Assembly (NCBI GenBank): GCA_002482435.1
Contig: DLFZ01000177.1
Coordinates: 9,998 to 15,696 of the forward strand
Direction of reading: 5' to 3'
Origin: Christensenella sp. UBA7707
GTDB taxonomy: Bacteria > Bacillota > Clostridia > Christensenellales > CAG-138
DNA: 5,699 bases
Within the stretch, counting starts at the first letter, position 1. Each line of letters opens with the position of its first letter. This document shows, one piece after another, positions 4,252 through 5,699 of the stretch. A program made the translations under genes and the position numbers. Under the pieces are notes generated by a model. It was not told the origin of the DNA, did no database searches, and saw nothing but the letters and a program-made list of their open reading frames with translations.

Positions 4252-5699
4252 ATGCTTCAAAACCTTTTCGGCGGCAAAAAAAAGAAAAAAGAAAACTTCA
4301 TGCAGGATGCTGTGCAAAATATGAACGCCACCTTTGCCGACCATATGTTTACAGGCAGGCTGCATCAGGACATGGATTTTATCAAAGAGCTCTTTAAGGA
4401 TGTAGAAATCCTTCGTGTGCGCGAGCTTGAAAACAAAAACAATGGCAGCCAAAAGTTTTGTCTGTTTTACTGCGATGGTATGGTGGATTCGCTCCTCATC
4501 AGTCAAACCATCGTGAATCCCCTTATAAGCGCGCAAATCAAGCCGGAAGGCGGGGAATCGCTTGCCGATGTGCTGCTCAAGGAAATTGTACAGGTCAACG
4601 AGGCGGAGAAAACGCAGGAACTTAAGAAAGTGATCGACGCCATCACCTATGGCGATACGGTTCTTTTGGCGGATGGCTGTAAGGACGTTCTCATTTTAAA
4701 TTCAAAAAGCTTTCAAACGCGCGGCGTTGAGGAGCCGGACAGCGAAAAGGTGCTGAGCGGCCCGCGCGAAGGTTTTACGGAATCGATTATGAAAAACCTC
4801 TCACTTGTGCGGCGCAGGCTCCGTACGCCTGCGCTGAAAATGAAGTTTATGAGCTTGGGCAGACGAAGCAACACCACGGTATGCGTTTGCTATCTGGAAG
4901 GCATTGTAAACAAAGGCGTTCTCGCCGAATTGTACAGGCGGCTCGAAAAAATCGACATTGACGCGCTGCTCGATACAAACTACATCACCGAACTGATCCG
5001 TGACAAGCCATGGTCGCCGTTTCGCACAACCGGATACACGGAAAAGCCGGATGTGGTGGCGGGAAAAATCCTTGAGGGAAGAGTTGCGGTGTTTGTGGAT
5101 GGAACATGTACCGTTATCACCGTACCTTATTTGTTCATTGAGAACTTTCAGAGCAGCGAAGACTACTACTTGAGCTTCTTTTACACTTCGGTTTCGAGGT
5201 TTCTCCGTATTCTCGGCTTTTTTGCAACGATCGCAACGCCCGGGTTGTACATTGCGATTGTCGCGTTTCACCGTGAAATGCTTCCACAGTCACTTCTCAT
5301 CAACATAGCCTCGGAGCGTATGAATGTACCTCTGCCCGCGGCGCTGGAGGCATTGGTGCTGCTGATCGTGTTTGATATTCTTCGCGAAACGGGTGTAAGG
5401 ATGCCGTCGAGCATCGGCCAGGCGCTCAGCATCGTAGGTGCGCTTGTTATAGGTCAGGCGGCGGTGGAAGCAAAGCTTGTTGCTTCGCCGATGATCATCG
5501 TCATTGGCTTTACGGGCATTACGAACCTGCTTGTACCCAAAATGAACGCTCCAGTTATTTATTTGAGGCTGGGGCTATTGGCAATGTCGTCTATATTTGG
5601 GTTCCTGGGATTTGTCATAGGAATGCTGATCATAGCGACACACATTTTCAACCTTCAGTCCTTCGGAGTTCCGCAGGTCATTCATGTGGGAAACCTTCG
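4252..5699 (+). CDS. GerA-family spore germinant receptor A subunit, N-terminal 482 codons (C-terminus beyond window)
   Basis: A-subunit (GerAA/GerKA/GerBA type) of a nutrient germinant receptor, a complex of the inner spore membrane that triggers germination. The start ATG is supported by GGAGG 6 nt upstream. Residues 1-15 include a lysine-rich run (GGKKKKKE). The soluble N-terminal domain spans about 16-290 and contains the family's DG-type segment (FCLFYCDGMVDSLLIS). Family hallmarks follow: FVDGT (281-285), TVPYLFIENFQSSEDYY (ending at 306), then hydrophobic segments at about 320-341, 360-380, 388-409, 412-432 and 445-472. The most conserved block, PSSIGQALSIVGALVIGQAA, lies at 385-404. 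Family members are usually about 480-550 residues, so only a short C-terminal tail should be missing. B and C subunit genes normally follow in the same operon but lie off the right edge. The frame is intact, although an A-rich tract near the start (4276-4290) contains an in-phase A-AAA-AAG heptamer. Which of gerA, gerB or gerK it corresponds to cannot be told. Confidence 0.93.
   Translation, partial: MLQNLFGGKKKKKENFMQDAVQNMNATFADHMFTGRLHQDMDFIKELFKDVEILRVRELENKNNGSQKFCLFYCDGMVDSLLISQTIVNPLISAQIKPEGGESLADVLLKEIVQVNEAEKTQELKKVIDAITYGDTVLLADGCKDVLILNSKSFQTRGVEEPDSEKVLSGPREGFTESIMKNLSLVRRRLRTPALKMKFMSLGRRSNTTVCVCYLEGIVNKGVLAELYRRLEKIDIDALLDTNYITELIRDKPWSPFRTTGYTEKPDVVAGKILEGRVAVFVDGTCTVITVPYLFIENFQSSEDYYLSFFYTSVSRFLRILGFFATIATPGLYIAIVAFHREMLPQSLLINIASERMNVPLPAALEALVLLIVFDILRETGVRMPSSIGQALSIVGALVIGQAAVEAKLVASPMIIVIGFTGITNLLVPKMNAPVIYLRLGLLAMSSIFGFLGFVIGMLIIATHIFNLQSFGVPQVIHVGNL

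Overview
The window looks like chromosomal DNA of a spore-forming Bacillota, most likely a member of the Clostridia. This rests on a GerA-type spore germinant-receptor subunit, strong AGGAGG-type ribosome binding sites, consensus sigma-A promoters, T-tailed intrinsic terminators, and a CopA with two N-terminal metal-binding domains. Base composition is intermediate rather than AT-rich. Species cannot be named from sequence alone.

Layout. Positions 1-1831 (minus strand) hold the first 610 codons of a copper-exporting P1B-type ATPase (copA), which runs off the left edge. Its promoter lies at about 1926-1955, and its short 5' leader (about 1919 to 1832) can fold into a compact three-way junction ending just before the ribosome binding site. 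A divergent intergenic region (1956-2190) follows, with no convincing gene but two near-perfect palindromes. Next come a small plus-strand VOC/glyoxalase-fold gene (2233-2592) with an extended -10 promoter and a GC-rich terminator (2612-2645). Then a perfect TTGACA-N17-TATAAT promoter (2686-2714) opens a 436-nt stretch without a convincing gene but with at least seven local hairpins. This stretch ends at a lipoprotein gene (3157-4101) carrying a C39-like cysteine-peptidase domain, closed by a strong terminator (4122-4157). Positions 4252-5699 are the first 482 codons of a GerA-family germinant-receptor A subunit, which runs off the right edge.

How the genes fit together. The five transcription units appear independent: each boundary has a promoter, a terminator or a strand switch. 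CopA is for copper efflux and homeostasis. The VOC protein has lost three of the four glyoxalase I metal ligands and its role is unknown. The C39-like lipoprotein is probably anchored outside the cytoplasmic membrane. The Ger protein belongs to the inner spore membrane. Adjacency of the lipoprotein and the ger gene is suggestive, but the strong terminator between them argues against one operon.

The most interesting material is non-coding: (1) the hairpin-dense RNA or leader at about 2721-2967, which I cannot match to any riboswitch or RNA family I know, and (2) the three-way-junction leader of copA.
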